From Clostridia bacterium (lineage in GTDB: Bacteria > Bacillota > Clostridia > Christensenellales > Aristaeellaceae), in contig JAUNMW010000009.1 in NCBI GenBank assembly GCA_030537395.1, positions 1 to 37,330 on the forward strand: DNA of 37,330 nucleotides, given 5' to 3'. Below are positions 36,674 to 37,330 of the stretch, one piece after another (position 1 is the stretch's first letter; every line of letters begins with the position of its first letter). The notes beneath the pieces were generated by a model. The model was given only the letters and a program-made list of their open reading frames with translations, had not been told where the DNA came from and ran no database searches. Both the position numbers and the translations under genes were made by a program.

Positions 36674-37222
36674 TTACTTCTTACCGGCCTTGCCTTCCTT
36701 GCGGCGGATATGCTCGCCTTCATACTTGATGCCCTTGCCCAGGTAGGGTTCAGGCTTCCGGATGGCGCGGATATCGGCGGCAAGGTTGCCGACCTGCTGC
36801 TTATCGATGCCCTTGACCACGATCTTGGTCTGCACGGGCGTTTCAAAAGTGATGTTCTGGGGGGCGTCCAGGATCACGGGATGAGAGAAGCCGATAGCAA
36901 TGTTCAGCTTCTTGCCGTTTTCCTCGGCGGCGGCACGATAGCCGGTGCCCACCATTTCCAGCGTCACGGCGAAGCCTTCGGTCACGCCCACCACCATGTT
37001 GTGGATCAGAGCGCGATACAGGCCGTGCCAGGCGCGGTGCTGCTTATCGTCGCTGGGACGGGACACCAGAATTTCGGCGCCCTCCTGCTTCACTTTAATT
37101 TCCTTGTTTACTTGCTGAGAAAGCGTGCCCTTGGGGCCTTTTACAGTCACCAGATTGTTGTCATCGATGGTAACCGTCACGCCCGCGGGAACGGCAATCG
37201 GGAGCCTTCCGATACGAGACAT
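36674..37222 (-). CDS. rplF: 50S ribosomal protein L6
   Basis: The product is 182 aa. Start [16 protein letters not shown]; two similar L6 domains; C-terminal [38 protein letters not shown]. It lies near the factor-binding site. GGAGGT lies before the start. Confidence 0.98.
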   Translation of the reverse strand: MSRIGRLPIAVPAGVTVTIDDNNLVTVKGPKGTLSQQVNKEIKVKQEGAEILVSRPSDDKQHRAWHGLYRALIHNMVVGVTEGFAVTLEMVGTGYRAAAEENGKKLNIAIGFSHPVILDAPQNITFETPVQTKIVVKGIDKQQVGNLAADIRAIRKPEPYLGKGIKYEGEHIRRKEGKAGKK

Positions 37223-37249
37223 AGTCTTTTACCTCCTGACGATTTTCGA

Positions 37250-37330
37250 TTACCAGATGTAGCAGAGCACTTCGCCGCCCATGTTTTCCTTCCGGGCTTC
37301 CTTATCGGTCATCAGGCCCTTGGAAGTGGA
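37250..37330 (-). CDS. rpsH: 30S ribosomal protein S8, C-terminal end
   Basis: The last 26 codons are inside the window: STSKGLMTDKEARKENMGGE, then VLCYIW and a stop. This is the conserved S8 end that binds 16S rRNA. The rest lies beyond the window edge. The order rpsH-rplF is the standard spc arrangement. Confidence 0.95.
   Translation of the reverse strand, partial: STSKGLMTDKEARKENMGGEVLCYIW

Overview
The window looks like chromosomal DNA of an anaerobic, probably gut-associated Clostridia (Firmicutes). The signs are strong AGGAGG-type ribosome sites, pyruvate:ferredoxin oxidoreductase next to a PduL-type phosphotransacylase, a Gram-positive spc/alpha ribosomal operon containing a KOW-domain protein gene, a tetracysteine (zinc) adenylate kinase, and membrane-tethered glycoside hydrolases under LytTR/GHKL two-component systems. 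I cannot name a genus from the sequence alone.

Layout. (1) 1-1420: the broken end of a plasmid-like or integrated mobilizable element: the tail of a ParM/StbA-type actin, a ParR-like gene, a cluster of TTTGGTGC repeats that could be its centromere, a DUF3847-type small protein, an oriT-like hairpin with a GTGCGCCCT core, and a MobA/MobL relaxase reduced to its first ~25 residues plus possible debris. (2) 1385-16786: a carbohydrate locus holding two versions of one module: a LytTR response regulator, a GHKL histidine kinase, and a membrane-anchored GH3 enzyme whose domains are in swapped order (C-domain, FnIII-like, then TIM barrel). In module 1 the regulators diverge from the GH3 gene; a direct repeat with 20-bp period sits between the two promoters, 9 bp upstream of the GH3 -35 box. 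In module 2 all genes run the same way. A separate 4-TM protein gene overlaps the end of the GH3 gene and resembles the first four membrane segments fused to GH3 of module 1. A secreted protein of unknown function and a GH43 enzyme follow. A MATE transporter lies between the modules. (3) 16915-17355: a palindromic mobile-type repeat and terminators. (4) 17377-21809: PFOR and PduL, divergently transcribed, together giving a pyruvate to acetyl-CoA to acetyl-phosphate route. (5) 21914-26838: a 113-bp inverted-repeat element, the trkA-trkH potassium uptake operon, and a ROK-family protein with a long N-terminal extension. (6) 26880-27490: gene-free, hairpin-rich DNA. (7) 27492-37330, minus strand: rpsH(partial)-rplF-rplR-rpsE-rpmD-rplO-secY-adk-map-KOW-infA-rpmJ-rpsM-rpsK-rpsD-rpoA-rplQ, ended by a good terminator.

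The observations most worth following are the paired sensor/GH3 modules with the fused versus split membrane domain, the LytTR-like operator, an in-frame TAA in rpsM, and a 100-bp tandem repeat inserted between secY and adk. Promoters, operators and domain boundaries were read by eye and have not been tested by alignment or search.
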